DNA of 49,047 nucleotides from Candidatus Ribeiella danica (GCA_016717335.1 JADKFS010000015.1:1-49047); one strand, 5' to 3'. Positions 8,603-17,488 are shown, counted from the first letter of the stretch. Notes: a model not told the origin generated them from the sequence alone. Numbers and translations are program-made.

Positions 8603-9274
8603 TTAGCCGCCCGGCGCGACCATCCGCTGGGCGTCGATCAGCTTGTCGAGCAACTGCCCTTCCGGCGCGGCGCCCTCGACCGATACGCGCTCGTCGATCA
8701 TCGTGCGCGGCACCCCACGCACGTGGTAGCGCTCGGCCAGCTCGGGGAACTCGGTGATCTCGACCGCGTCGGCGGTGATATACGGGCTGGCGTAGGCCAG
8801 CCGGTGCGCCAGCGCCACCGCGCGCGGGCAGTACGGGCAGCTGGGCGTCACAAACACCTGCAGGTGCAGCGGCGCGCTCAGCTCGGCCAGAAACGCGCGC
8901 GTGGCCGGCTGCAGCGCGATCTGCTCGCTGCCAACCATCCGAATCGCCTCGAGCAGCGAGGCAAACTCGTAGCCGCTCGGGATGCCGTAGAAGCGCACGC
9001 CGTAGTCAGTGCACTCCTGCCCGCCCAGCACCACCAGCGCCGGCGCCTTGTCGACCCCAAGCCGTGCCGCGCGCTCCGCATCGTCCTGAAGATCGTACAC
9101 CGCCAGCGTCAGGTCGTCGTGCAGTGCGCAGAGCGCCTCGGCCAGCTCGCGGGTGAGCGCGCAGTACTCGCAGTCGTGTGTTGATACAAACAGCGCCAGT
9201 TCGACCGGCCGCGCGACGCTTGCCGCCAGCTGCTCGCGGATCTCCTGGGCGTCCGTCTCACTGATCAGTGACAT
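8603..9274 (-). CDS. Protein disulfide oxidoreductase, double thioredoxin fold
   Basis: A 223-residue protein made of two thioredoxin/glutaredoxin units. Unit 1 carries CEYC at residues 35-38 with a cis-Pro in KAPALVVLGG. Unit 2 carries the typical CPYC at residues 146-149 with a cis-Pro in RGVPRTMI. This is the PDO (Grx-like, archaeal type) layout found in thermophiles and Chloroflexi, acting in cytoplasmic disulfide exchange. The ATG at 9274 is preceded by GGAAG. An upstream extension to 9517 has no similarity and covers the promoter of the divergent DUF2892 gene. The divergent and neighbouring DUF2892 genes suggest a thiol-redox cluster. Confidence 0.9.
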   Translation of the reverse strand: MSLISETDAQEIREQLAASVARPVELALFVSTHDCEYCALTRELAEALCALHDDLTLAVYDLQDDAERAARLGVDKAPALVVLGGQECTDYGVRFYGIPSGYEFASLLEAIRMVGSEQIALQPATRAFLAELSAPLHLQVFVTPSCPYCPRAVALAHRLAYASPYITADAVEITEFPELAERYHVRGVPRTMIDERVSVEGAAPEGQLLDKLIDAQRMVAPGG

Positions 9275-9437
9275 AGGGGCACTTCCTTTCTTCAGCCGCG
9301 TGGCGCAAGCGCGCCGGGTGCGGGGTGATCCGGGTCCTGCCAGATTGATGCGCCGGCCAACCACGCGGTTAAGATAACCTTCCACACAGCCCGCATCACA
9401 TATACAGAACCCGCAATCGACAGAAAGGAACGCACCC

Positions 9438-9656
9438 ATGTTCACAACGAATGAAAGTACACTCGATCGTGCCATCCGAGCCGTCGCCGGCCTTGTCCTG
9501 CTCGCGCTGGTCTTCACGGCGCTATCCGGTATCCTGCAAATCGTGGCAGCGGTGGCTGGGTTGATTCTGCTCGCGACCAGCGCGATCGGCTTCTGCCCGC
9601 TCTACGCGCTGTTCGGCTTCAGCACCTGCGCGCGCCAGCCGGCGGCCCGGCGCTGA
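9438..9656 (+). CDS. Small DUF2892 membrane protein
   Basis: A 72-residue protein with two membrane helices: MFTTNESTLDRAIRAVAGLV, a hydrophobic run, and IGFCPLYALFGFSTC. It matches the YgaP-type DUF2892 module and is a paralogue of the N-terminus of the protein at 7623. AAAGGAACG stands upstream of the ATG. Family members are often linked to rhodanese or sulfur genes. The FCPLY cysteine and the terminal STC cysteine are retained. Confidence 0.9.
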   Translation: MFTTNESTLDRAIRAVAGLVLLALVFTALSGILQIVAAVAGLILLATSAIGFCPLYALFGFSTCARQPAARR

Positions 9657-9685
9657 TCGGGTATCATAGGGACAGCATTACCGAG

Positions 9686-9731
9686 CCAGGCCGGCGCCGC
9701 GCACGTTCTTCCGTGCGCGGCGCCGGCCTGG
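9686..9731. terminator. Perfect 20-bp hairpin
   Basis: Arms 9686-9705 and 9712-9731 are exact complements around a 6-nt loop and consist almost only of G and C. No T-run follows. It sits 30 bp after DUF2892 and 20 bp before the next ATG, so it probably ends or attenuates transcription. Confidence 0.65.
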
Positions 9732-9750
9732 CCAATTGGTCAGGCACGCC

Positions 9751-10269
9751 ATGCGTTCTACACCCCCTCCATTTCGCCGGCGATACTACCGCAGCGCCCT
9801 CCAGCTCTGGCGCGATCTGCGCCAGCTGGCGGCGCTGCGCGCGCAGCCGCATGCCGCAGTGACCCCGGCGCTGCGTGAGCGGCTGATGCTGGTAGTCACG
9901 GCTGTCAACCAGTGCCGCTACTGCGCCGCGTTCCACACCCGCGCCGCGCCGCTGAGCGGGCTTGCGTCCGACGAGGTCGCGCTGCTGCTCACTGGCGAGC
10001 TCCAGCACGCGCCCGCGGCCGAGCTGCCCGCGCTGTGCTATGCGCACGGCTGGGCTGCCGCCGCCGACGCGCCCCACCCCAGCAGCTATGCGGAGCTGGT
10101 GGCGATCTATGGCCCTGATCGGGCGGCCGGGATCGCGCTGGTGCTGCACATGATTCGCATCGGCAACCTGCTCGGCAACACCGCAGACTATCTGCTCTTC
10201 CGACTTTCCAGCGGCCGCCTGGGCCTGCACGCTGGAGCGCGTCCACGCAGCGGGGCGGCCGATGATTGA
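9751..10269 (+). CDS. AhpD-like / carboxymuconolactone-decarboxylase-family protein
   Basis: About 172 residues, beginning MRSTPPPFRRRYYRSAL. The catalytic-type motif NQCRYCAAFHT (CxxC-x3-H) is that of the AhpD/CMD peroxidase-reductase fold. It is followed by the helices GLASDEVALLLTGEL and DRAAGIALVLHMIRIGNLLGN. The ATG at 9751 is chosen over a TTG at 9736. Its end overlaps the next gene, a methyltransferase, by 8 bp, so they form an operon. A peroxide- or disulfide-reducing role is likely. Confidence 0.82.
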   Translation: MRSTPPPFRRRYYRSALQLWRDLRQLAALRAQPHAAVTPALRERLMLVVTAVNQCRYCAAFHTRAAPLSGLASDEVALLLTGELQHAPAAELPALCYAHGWAAAADAPHPSSYAELVAIYGPDRAAGIALVLHMIRIGNLLGNTADYLLFRLSSGRLGLHAGARPRSGAADD

Positions 10270-10834
10270 CCACTTCGACGCGCTGGCGCCGCTCTACGAT
10301 CGGCTGATTGGCCCGCCCGACCCGGCGCGCCTGCGCGGCCTGCTGGATCTGCCGGCCGGCGGCTGGCTGCTCGACGCCGGCGGCGGCACCGGGCGGGTGG
10401 CGGCGCAGCTGCGCGCGCTGTCCGGCAACCTGGTGCTGCTCGACCGCTCCCTGCCAATGCTGCGCCAGGCCCAGGCCAAGGGGCTGGCGCCGATCCGAGG
10501 CGATATCACGCGCCTGCCATTCCCCGATGCGCAGTTCGACCGCGCGGTTGTGGTCGACGCGCTGCATCACTTCGCCGATCAGCGGGCGGCGATCGGCGAG
10601 CTGCTGCGGGTGCTCAAGCCCGGCGGCCGGCTGGTGATCGAGGAGCCTGACATCGCGCGCGTCACGGTCAAGCTCGTCGCGCTGGCGGAGCGGCTGGCGC
10701 TGATGGGCAGCCACTTCGCCACGCCAGCCGAGATCAGCACCATGGCACTGGCACACGGCGCAGAAGCGCGGATCGAGCGCGACGGTCGGTTTGCCGCCTG
10801 GGTAATCATCGAGAAATCGGCAGGCGTGAGCTGA
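10262..10834 (+). CDS. Class I SAM-dependent methyltransferase
   Basis: A 190-residue protein of the Methyltransf_11/UbiE type. Motif I is WLLDAGGGTGRVAAQL, motif II LVLLDRSLPML, motif III GDITRLPFPDAQFDRAVVVDALHH and the post-motif LKPGGRLVIEEPD. The protein is intact. It overlaps the AhpD-like gene by 8 bp. The substrate is unknown; quinone or lipid methylation is possible, since small UbiE-like enzymes often act there. Confidence 0.88.
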   Translation: MIDHFDALAPLYDRLIGPPDPARLRGLLDLPAGGWLLDAGGGTGRVAAQLRALSGNLVLLDRSLPMLRQAQAKGLAPIRGDITRLPFPDAQFDRAVVVDALHHFADQRAAIGELLRVLKPGGRLVIEEPDIARVTVKLVALAERLALMGSHFATPAEISTMALAHGAEARIERDGRFAAWVIIEKSAGVS

Positions 10835-10907
10835 GGGATCACAAGGATTGTATGGCCCGCGCGGGTGGCGTAGTGAGACGCGAACCGCCATGAAAGAATG
10901 ATGAGGG

Positions 10908-11389
10908 ATAGTTGCGGTACAGATCGACCTGACCTGGATCGAGCAACAGCGCTTTGTCGGTGTCGACAGCGCTGGGCATAGCGTGGTGCTCTCGCCGCCC
11001 ACTGATGTTGGCGTCAAGCCCCTCCCGAGACGCTGCTGATCGCGCTGGCGGCCTGTGCGGCACACGACGTCGTCGAGATCCTCCAGAAGCAGCGCGCCCG
11101 GCTGGAGCGCCTGGCCGTGCAAGTCACGGCCGATCAGGCGCCTGATCCGCCGTGGGCGTACCAGCGGATTCACCTGCGCTTCCAGGTGCTGGCGGAGGGC
11201 CTACCCCAGGCGCGGCTGGAACGCGCGATCGATTTGGCGCTGAACAAATATTGTTCGGTGCGCGCCTCGCTGGCTGCCGACATTGCAGTCACATTCGCTG
11301 CCGAGCTTCAGGCGCCTGAGCCGGCCAGCAGCGACGCTCGTCACCTACCGGTGACGGTGAGCGGAACAGCGGAGGGTGAGGATGTCTGA
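10908..11389 (+). CDS. OsmC-family protein (frameshifted; start unclear)
   Basis: The first segment reads VQIDLTWIEQQRFVGVDSAG and continues after a frame change near 11022 with ETLLIALAACAAHDVVEILQ. It ends with GLPQARLERAIDLALNKYCSVRASLA. The conserved first cysteine (ACAAHD) and second cysteine (KYCSV) of OsmC/Ohr peroxidases are both present. No ATG or GTG is in frame just before VQIDL, so an additional indel near 10905 is likely. The stop overlaps the start of the flavoprotein gene. OsmC proteins reduce organic hydroperoxides or act on thiols. Confidence 0.8.
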
Positions 11390-12720
11390 GCGCCTGGTTG
11401 TCATCGGTGGCGTGGCGGCCGGTATGAGTGCCGCCGCCAAGGCCCGCCGAGCGAACAAAGATCTCGAGATCGTCGTGTACGAGCAAACCGGCTTTGTCAG
11501 CTATGGCTCGTGCGGCTTCCCCTACTACATCAAGGGGGAGATCCCGCGGATCGAGGATGTTATCGTGCGCACGCCCGCTCAGTTCGCCGCGCAGGGGATT
11601 GCCGCGCAGGTGCGACACCAGGTGCTGGCGATCGATCCGGCCGCTCAGCTGGTATCCGTGCGCAACCTTGCAACCGGCGCAGAGTTTCGCGACCGGTGGG
11701 ATAAGCTGATCGTGACGACCGGCGGCGCGGCATCGCGCCCGCGGCTGCCTGGGCTGGATCTGCCGGGCATCTTTACGCTGCGTACGGTCGAGGATGCGGT
11801 TGCGATTCGCCATTGGATCGCGGATACGCACCCCGCGCGGCGTGATTGTCGGCGGCGGCTATATTGGGCTGGAGCTGGCCGAGGCGCTGGCCGCGCATGG
11901 CATCCAGGTGACGATTGTCGAGGCGCTCGGGCAGATCCTGCCTACCATGGACCCCGAGATTGTGGCGAGTGTGCAGGCCGAGCTGACCGCCCAGGGCGTC
12001 GATGTGCGCCTGGAGCAGGCGGTTGAAGGCTTTGCGGGCGCCGAGCGCGTGCGCGAGGTGCTGGCCGGCGGGCAACGCTTCCCCGCCGATATCGTGATCG
12101 TCAGCGTGGGGGTCAAGCCCAGCGTGGCGCTGGCGCGCGACGCTGGGCTTGCGCTCGGGCCGACCGGCGCGGCCGCGGTGGATGATCACCAGCGCACCAG
12201 TGTCGCGGGTATCTGGGCCGCCGGCGATGTGGCCGAGGCGCATCACCTCGTGACCGGCCGGCCGGCCTACGTGCCGCTTGGCACCACCGCCAACAAGCAG
12301 GGCAAGGTCGCCGGCGCCAACGCTGCCGGCGGCGACGAGCGCTTCGGCGGGATCGTTGGCACGGCGGTGGTCAAGGTCTTCGACATGCATGCGGCGAGCA
12401 CGGGTCTATCGGAGCAGCGCGCATGCGCCGAGGGATACGCGGCCGCGAGCGTCACGGCGACCGCGAACTCGCGCGCCCACTATATGCCTGGCCATCAGCC
12501 CATCCAGGTCAAGCTGGTGTTCGAGCGCGACTCGCGCAGGCTGCTCGGCGGCCAGATTGTCGGGCGCGAGGGCGTGGCCAAGCGGATCGAGGTGCTCGCG
12601 GCGGCGCTGCATGCCGGCTGGACAACTGACCGGCTCGCCGATCTTGACCTGAGCTACGCACCGCCGTTCGCGCCCGTCTGGGACCCGATCCTGGTGGCGG
12701 CCAACCTGGCCAGTCGCTAG
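11382..12720 (+). CDS. CoA-disulfide reductase / NADH oxidase-like flavoprotein (frameshifted)
   Basis: A class III pyridine-nucleotide-disulfide oxidoreductase of about 446 residues. The FAD-binding motif is LVVIGGVAAGMSAAAKARR, with the single redox cysteine at residue 44 in SYGSCGFPYYI. The NAD-binding motif is GVIVGGGYIGLELAEALA, a second FAD motif is VAGIWAAGDVAEA, and the dimerisation domain ends SYAPPFAPVWDPIL. The single Cys in an SxxxC motif is typical of CoADR/persulfide reductases. The frame changes near 11835, where ADTHPAR continues as GVIVGGG. The ATG at 11382 overlaps the OsmC stop and has GGAGG upstream. With rhodaneses and an MBL-rhodanese nearby, persulfide or CoA-disulfide reduction is likely. 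Confidence 0.87.
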
Positions 12721-12771
12721 GCTCCGAACCGGATCGTGCGAGCATGCGGCCAACCGGCGCCGCTTACAGCC

Positions 12772-12821
12772 TTGCGCGCCGCGCGGGCAATGCTATACTG
12801 TGCCATCGTGATTTGCATCAC
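12772..12821 (+). promoter_or_regulatory. Promoter with CRP/FNR-like palindrome at its start site
   Basis: TTGCGC at 12772 and TATACT at 12794-12799 are 16 bp apart. A perfect palindrome GTGAT-TTGC-ATCAC covers 12808-12821, at about +2. The 5-4-5 layout equals FNR/CRP-family half-sites (TTGAT-N4-ATCAA type). A protein bound there would repress. Confidence 0.5.
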
Positions 12822-12848
12822 AATCGGTTAACGAACGATGATCTGCGG

Positions 12849-13274
12849 GTGGAAGCACAATCTAGGTGGCGAGCCCGCCAACTGCCTGAGCACAAGCATC
12901 GGCGGTGGTTCAACGCCGCCGCGGTGGCGCTCGCGCTGTCGCTTGCGGTGGTCAGCCCGCTCGCCTGCATCTTTCACTGCCTGGCTCTTTCACAGGCCAG
13001 CGTTATCACCGAGCCCTCCACTGCGGCGCAGGCGCGGCTGGTCTGTGTGCTGCGCCCGCACCAGCACCCCACCTCCGAGCGCTCCGCGCCGCTCCCGGCG
13101 CCCGCGCCACCGCCGGCGCTGTATCAGCTGGCGTTGCCGCTCAACCAGCGGTCGCTGGTCATCGTCGCACTGACGCTGACGCTTCTGACGATCGTGCGCC
13201 GTATGGCGATACAGACTCTCGCTGCGCCTCCAACACCGCCTCCACGAGCCATCGCACTCACTCTCGCCGTGTAG
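12849..13274 (+). CDS. Hypothetical membrane protein
   Basis: About 141 residues. The first membrane helix is WFNAAAVALALSLAVVSPLA, with CIFHC directly after it, followed by a Pro/Ala/His-rich loop and a second helix LVIVALTLTLLTIV. The GTG at 12849 is preferred because the promoter at 12772-12799 would start transcription after the ATG at 12744. The CxxxC and His residues could bind a metal or heme. I do not recognise the family. It precedes the Rieske gene by about 195 bp in the same direction. Confidence 0.5.
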   Translation: MEAQSRWRARQLPEHKHRRWFNAAAVALALSLAVVSPLACIFHCLALSQASVITEPSTAAQARLVCVLRPHQHPTSERSAPLPAPAPPPALYQLALPLNQRSLVIVALTLTLLTIVRRMAIQTLAAPPTPPPRAIALTLAV

Positions 13275-13468
13275 TACCTAGCACCGGAGCCGATCGTCCT
13301 CGCATCTGCGACAGCGGGTGCGTCACGGCATGGCTCCCGAGTTCAGCCTACGAACTCGCATATTACTTTGAGCGATACTGCGCGTCACGGTGGCCGGCCA
13401 GGATCGAGGGCGCGTGGCGCGGAGGGAGCAATCTGCTATTTCCGATCGATTCTAATGCCGGGCGGCGC

Positions 13469-14098
13469 GTGCACGCAACCGCTGGCGGAGCACCGCAGTC
13501 GTCTGGCGCCAATCGGCGCGAGTTTTTGTCGTACGCGCTGGCGGCATCCGGCGCCTTATTCACCGCCGGCGCGCTGATCACAATCAGCGCGCCCGATCCG
13601 CTGAGCGACCCGTTGGTCGGCCAGCTGCTGCCGGCCGCTCTGAACGCTGGCGCCGGCACAAAGACCTACCCGGTCAGCGGCGGGTTTGCCTACCCGCACA
13701 TCCCGGCCGGCACGTTTGGTGGCACGTTCACCCTCGACCAGCCGGCCAGTGCCTTCAATGTTGACGCCCCGCCGGTGCTGATCGCCGACGGTAAATTCTA
13801 TGTGGTAAGAGTCGTGTCGGATGGGGCCATCCAGCCGACGCCAAACGCGGACGGGCAGGTCAATGCGGCCAACCTCGTTGCGATCTACCAGGTCTGCACG
13901 CACCTGGGCTGTCTGGTGCCGTACATCGTGTCGGAGAAGCGCTTTATCTGCCCGTGCCACGGCTCGACCTTCGAGCGCGACAGCCAGTATGTGCGCGGGC
14001 CGGCGCCGCGTAATCTGGATCAGTTTCCGGTATTGGTGGTCAATGACACGGTGATCGTCAATACCGGCCGGCGGATCGCTGGACATGAGCACGCCTGA
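13469..14098 (+). CDS. Rieske [2Fe-2S] protein with twin-arginine-type anchor
   Basis: About 209 residues. The N-terminus has a Tat-like signal, NRREFLSYALAASGAL, followed by a hydrophobic helix. The cluster-binding motifs are QVCTHLGCLVP (CTHLGC) and FICPCHGSTF (CPCHG), giving the canonical C-H/C-H ligands and the disulfide cysteines. The domain ends LDQFPVLVVNDTVIVNTG. It resembles the Rieske subunit of bc1/b6f-type quinol oxidoreductases; no cytochrome b gene is adjacent in this window. The GTG at 13469 gives the shortest form that keeps the Tat motif. An open frame runs further upstream but shows no coding signal. Confidence 0.88.
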   Translation: MHATAGGAPQSSGANRREFLSYALAASGALFTAGALITISAPDPLSDPLVGQLLPAALNAGAGTKTYPVSGGFAYPHIPAGTFGGTFTLDQPASAFNVDAPPVLIADGKFYVVRVVSDGAIQPTPNADGQVNAANLVAIYQVCTHLGCLVPYIVSEKRFICPCHGSTFERDSQYVRGPAPRNLDQFPVLVVNDTVIVNTGRRIAGHEHA

Positions 14099-14139
14099 TC
14101 CACGTCGCGCGTAGCTCGAACCGCTGGGTCAACAAATCA

Positions 14140-14158
14140 CGGGCGGCTATGCCGCCCG
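14140..14158. terminator. Small hairpin between convergent genes
   Basis: CGGGCGGC-TAT-GCCGCCCG lies between the Rieske stop and the kinase stop. There is no T-run. Confidence 0.45.
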
Positions 14159-14245
14159 CGATTCACCCAGATCCGCCAGAGCTCAGCCGCGCCAGGCCGG
14201 CGCCTCCGTCCGGGCGATCGTCGTGATCTTGAGCGCCAGGGCGCT

Positions 14246-15679
14246 CTAGTATGCGGCGCGATCAATGCAAGCTGTGCCAGGAGGCACGGATCGCTGCGGT
14301 GAAACGCCCGCGATCGGCAACCGAAGCCAGAACTGGCTGCCCGCCCCAGGCTGGCTCGCGACTCCGATCTGGCCGCCGTGCGCCTCGACGATCTGCTTGG
14401 CGATCGCCAGCCCCAGCCCCGAGCCGCCCTGATCGCGCGAGCGCGAGCGGTCGGCGCGCCAGAACCGCTCGAACACATGCGGTAGATCGGCAGCAGCAAT
14501 GCCCTGGCCGGTATCGGCGACGGTAAATGTGACGAACCCCTGTGCACTCGCGGTATGGCCGCCCGCCTCCGCGGCGGTGATAGTGATCGTGCTGCCGGCT
14601 GGTGTGTAGCGCAGCGCGTTCGCGACCAGGTTATGCAGCACCTGGCGCACGCGGCCGGGGTCGGCCAGCACCGGCGGCAGCTCATCCGGCAGATCGGTCA
14701 TTAATCGCACGCCCTGCTCAGCCGCCGCGGTCTCAAATGGAGCGATCGTGCTTTGCATCAGTGGCGCGACCTCTACCGGCTGAAGGTCAAGCGTCAGCTG
14801 GCCGGCCTCGGCCTGGGCAAGCTCGCGCAGATCGCCAACCAACCGGCTCAGCAGCAGCGTCTCATCGTAGATTGTCGCGATCTCGCCTTGCTCCAGCGGG
14901 TAGACGCCATCCAGAATCGCGCGCAGGTTGCCCTGGATCACCGTCAGGGGCGTGCGCAGCTCGTGGGCGATGTCGGCGATCATGTTCTGGCGCAGCTGCT
15001 CGGCCTGCTGTAGGCCATCGGCCATCTCGTTGAACGCACGCGCTGTGTCGGCGATCTCGGCCGCGCCGGCGATCGGCACACGCTCGCCAAGCTGGCCGCG
15101 CGCGATCTGGCGCGCCGCGGCCGAAAGGCGGCTGAGTGGCGCGGCCAGGCCGCGCGCGATCACCACGCCGAGCAGCAAGCCCAGGGCGCCCGCCAGCAGC
15201 CCGGCCTGGAGCAGCGCCCAGTTCACCCGCGCAAGGAACTGCTGCCCGGCGAGCGACATTGCGCTGCCGCCCCCAGCGCGCACCAGTAGATAGCCGGCAA
15301 GCTGGCCACGAGCACTGATTGGTGTTGCGGCCACCAGATCCGGCTGCGCCAGCCGCATACCGATCTGGCCCTGGGCCCCGCCGGCGATCACCGTTCCCGT
15401 CGCATCGGCCAGGATCAGCGTTGGTCCACCGCGACCCATCATGCCGCGCCGCGCGCCGGCGAAGTCGCGCAGCACGCTCTCGACGCCAGTCCAACTGCTA
15501 TGTGTGGTGTAGTAGTCGCTCAGCTCGGTCACAAGTGGCGAGTCCTGCACCTGGTTCTGCGCAACGAAGGTGCGGAAGTCGGTGCTCACCTGGCGATTGG
15601 CCAGCAGCGCGACAATCGCCACGCCCACCACCGTGACGAGGCTGAACGCGAGCGTGAGCTGTACCCATAGCTTGCCCAT
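14246..15679 (-). CDS. Sensor histidine kinase, BaeS/CpxA type
   Basis: An intact 477-residue membrane kinase. It has an N-terminal helix (LWVQLTLAFSLVTVVGVAIV), a sensor region of about 130 residues with a GMMGRGG stretch, and a second helix (NWALLQAGLLAGALGLLLGVV). A HAMP domain follows (LAAPLSRLSAAARQIARGQL), then H-box MIADIAHELRTPLTV, N-box LHNLVANALRYTP, G1 DTGQGIAAADLPHVFERFW and G2 GGSGLGLAIAKQIVE. It starts 12 bp after the regulator gene. The signal is unknown. The Met/Gly-rich stretch in the sensor resembles the secreted protein at 17522 only in composition. Confidence 0.93.
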   Translation of the reverse strand: MGKLWVQLTLAFSLVTVVGVAIVALLANRQVSTDFRTFVAQNQVQDSPLVTELSDYYTTHSSWTGVESVLRDFAGARRGMMGRGGPTLILADATGTVIAGGAQGQIGMRLAQPDLVAATPISARGQLAGYLLVRAGGGSAMSLAGQQFLARVNWALLQAGLLAGALGLLLGVVIARGLAAPLSRLSAAARQIARGQLGERVPIAGAAEIADTARAFNEMADGLQQAEQLRQNMIADIAHELRTPLTVIQGNLRAILDGVYPLEQGEIATIYDETLLLSRLVGDLRELAQAEAGQLTLDLQPVEVAPLMQSTIAPFETAAAEQGVRLMTDLPDELPPVLADPGRVRQVLHNLVANALRYTPAGSTITITAAEAGGHTASAQGFVTFTVADTGQGIAAADLPHVFERFWRADRSRSRDQGGSGLGLAIAKQIVEAHGGQIGVASQPGAGSQFWLRLPIAGVSPQRSVPPGTACIDRAAY

Positions 15680-15691
15680 TGGAACGCCGCC

Positions 15692-16378
15692 TTAATCGCC
15701 GAGCCGATATCCGACCCCATAGACCGTTTGGATGTAGACTGGGTGAAGCAGATCCGGCTCAATCTTCTTGCGCAGGTTCTTGATATGGCTGTCGACGCCG
15801 CGGTCGAGGCCGTCGTAGGCGTAGCCGAGGCCTTTCTCGATCAGCTCGGCGCGCGTGAAGGCGTGGCCGGGGTAAGCCATCAGCGTCTTCAGCAGGTCGA
15901 ACTCGCTCGGTGTGACGTCGACCGGCTGGCCGGCGCGCGTGACAGTGTGCCGATCCAGGTCGAGCCGCAGCCCGTTCTGCTCGAGCACGCGCGCCTGGGC
16001 TGGATCGGCGCCGCGCCGCAGCACCGCGCGCACACGCGCGACCAGCTCGCGCGGGTTGAACGGCTTGCCAAGGTAGTCGTCGGCGCCGATCTCCAGCCCG
16101 ACGATCTTGTCGGTATCCTCGACGCGCGCGGTCAGCATGATGATCGGCGTGCCGGCCAGGCTGGGATCGGCGCGCACCGCCCGGGTGATCGCCCAGCCGT
16201 CATGGTCGGGCAGCATCAGGTCGAGCACCACCAGGTCGGGGCGCTCGGCGCGGATCGCCCGGAGCGCCGCGCCGCCGTCGTAGGCGGTCAGCACCGCGTA
16301 GCCGGCCTGCTCCAGGTACGACTGCAACAGCCGGACGATCTGCTTGTCGTCGTCGACGACGAGAATTCGCTGTCCCAT
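15692..16378 (-). CDS. OmpR-family response regulator
   Basis: An intact 228-residue regulator. The receiver begins MGQRILVVDDDKQIVRLL, with the phosphoacceptor aspartate in LVVLDLMLPDHDGW and the motif GADDYLGKPFNPREL. The winged helix has TPSEFDLLKTLMAYPGHAFT, VDSHIKNLRKKIE and TVYGVGYRLGD. It lies upstream of the kinase in the same operon. It is the best candidate in the window to bind the tandem CTCCATC sites at 7414, 7539 and 18168, because the repeats have the 11-bp period used by this class and flank this operon's neighbourhood. No such site is seen before its own gene. Confidence 0.94.
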   Translation of the reverse strand: MGQRILVVDDDKQIVRLLQSYLEQAGYAVLTAYDGGAALRAIRAERPDLVVLDLMLPDHDGWAITRAVRADPSLAGTPIIMLTARVEDTDKIVGLEIGADDYLGKPFNPRELVARVRAVLRRGADPAQARVLEQNGLRLDLDRHTVTRAGQPVDVTPSEFDLLKTLMAYPGHAFTRAELIEKGLGYAYDGLDRGVDSHIKNLRKKIEPDLLHPVYIQTVYGVGYRLGD

Positions 16379-16487
16379 GGGTCTGCTCTCGCCAAATGTT
16401 ATCGGTCATTCTTATTCATTTGATGCGGCTCAGGCCACGCGCGTTACACATCGTAGACGCGACAGCGGGATATGGCACAGGTCAATT

Positions 16488-16993
16488 CTACGCTGCCAGC
16501 TCGACGGCAGATCGAGCAATTCCGCCCGCGCGTGAACATCCGGCAACCCACCCCGCGGCTATGATCCAGCGCTCGCTTCGGCGACCGCCGCGCCACGGCG
16601 GTTCCGAGGCGCGGTACGTGATCCCGGCGGCCACCACCAGTGTCACCAGGCCGACTAGCGCGCCGCTCAGGCTGCCAGCCAGCTCGCTGATCGTCTCCCA
16701 CTGACCGGCGAATGTGTAGCCGAGCCCGACGTAGACACAGATCCAGATCAGCTCGCCGAGCGCATCGAGCGCCAGAAAGCGTGCGTAGCTGTAGCGGCTG
16801 CTGCCGGCGATCAGGTTAGTCGGCAGCGCTAGCGGCGTGAGCATAAACCGCGTCAAGAAGACCACCAGCCCGCCGCGCCGCTCGAAGGTCGCCTGGTCAC
16901 GAACGCGCCGCTGGCCAGCAGCAGCAGCGTGGCCGGTAGCGGGATGCCCAGCGCGACGATAAACAGCGCCAGGCCGAGCGCCGGGCGCCCCAT
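16488..16993 (-). pseudogene. DedA/VTT-family membrane protein with internal deletion
   Basis: From ATG 16993 the protein begins MGRPALGLALFIVALGIPLP and LLLLASGAFV, a VTT/DedA N-terminus. After a frame break near 16890 it continues with ATFERRGGLVVFLTRFMLTP, ALPTNLIAGSSRYSYARFL and LGELIWICVYVGLGYTF, the DedA core. About 50 residues that normally lie between these two parts are absent. The gene has thus lost a segment as well as its frame. It may be genuine decay or a collapsed assembly. DedA proteins transport lipid carriers. The gene follows the GWMT-domain protein. Confidence 0.65.
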
Positions 16994-17008
16994 AGGCCAG
17001 CACGGCAG

Positions 17009-17426
17009 TCAGCAGGGGTGTCGGACAGGTCGTCTCATGGCGCGTCTCCCGGCGCTGGCGTCGCGGCCGGCCGCGCCCGCAGCACGGTCTGCTGGAGCAG
17101 CATGGCGGGTCGCCTGTGGGTCGCGCCCGTACTTAGCGACGAGCTGCTTAACGCTCAGGCGCTCATTGCCGGCCCGTGGGATCGCGAGCGCGTCGAACAG
17201 CGCATCCTCAGGCACGCCGTAGGCTCGCGCCATGTAGGGCAGAGTCATCCAGCCGCGGATATCTGCCACGTCGTCCGCTGCCTGCCGGAGCAGGATGCTG
17301 AAACCGCTCATAGGCACGGTAGGCCCGTGTACCAAAAAAGCTGACCAGGCCCAGCCCAACCAGCACAAGCACGATGGTCAGCGCCAGTCGCTGTGCCGCG
17401 GGACGTGTAATTGTTCTGAGAGCCAT
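17009..17426 (-). CDS. Membrane-anchored GWMT-domain protein (frameshifted)
   Basis: The ATG at 17426 (GGAG 8 bases upstream) starts MALRTITRPAAQRLALTIVL, a signal anchor. After a frame change near 17305 it continues ILLRQAADDVADIRGWMTLP, YMARAYGVPEDALFDALAIP and LSVKQLVAKYGRDP. It shares with the protein at 5975 the I-GWMT, YxVP and IP turns and so is a paralogue. The tail is Ala/Arg-rich. It is the first gene before the DedA remnant. The function is unknown. Confidence 0.65.
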
Positions 17427-17452
17427 AGGGCGCTCCATGCTGCACGATAGTC

Positions 17453-17488
17453 GCGCTGGGGCCGGCTCCTATGAGCCGGCCCCAGCGC
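17453..17488. terminator. Perfect 16-bp hairpin
   Basis: Arms 17453-17468 and 17473-17488 pair exactly around CTAT. It separates the secreted-protein gene from the GWMT operon; both are read leftwards. Confidence 0.65.

Noticed and set aside
12905..13468. N-terminal extension of the Rieske protein of about 190 residues
   Set aside because: It overlaps another gene in a different frame, has no family likeness, and would place the Tat signal in the middle of the protein.
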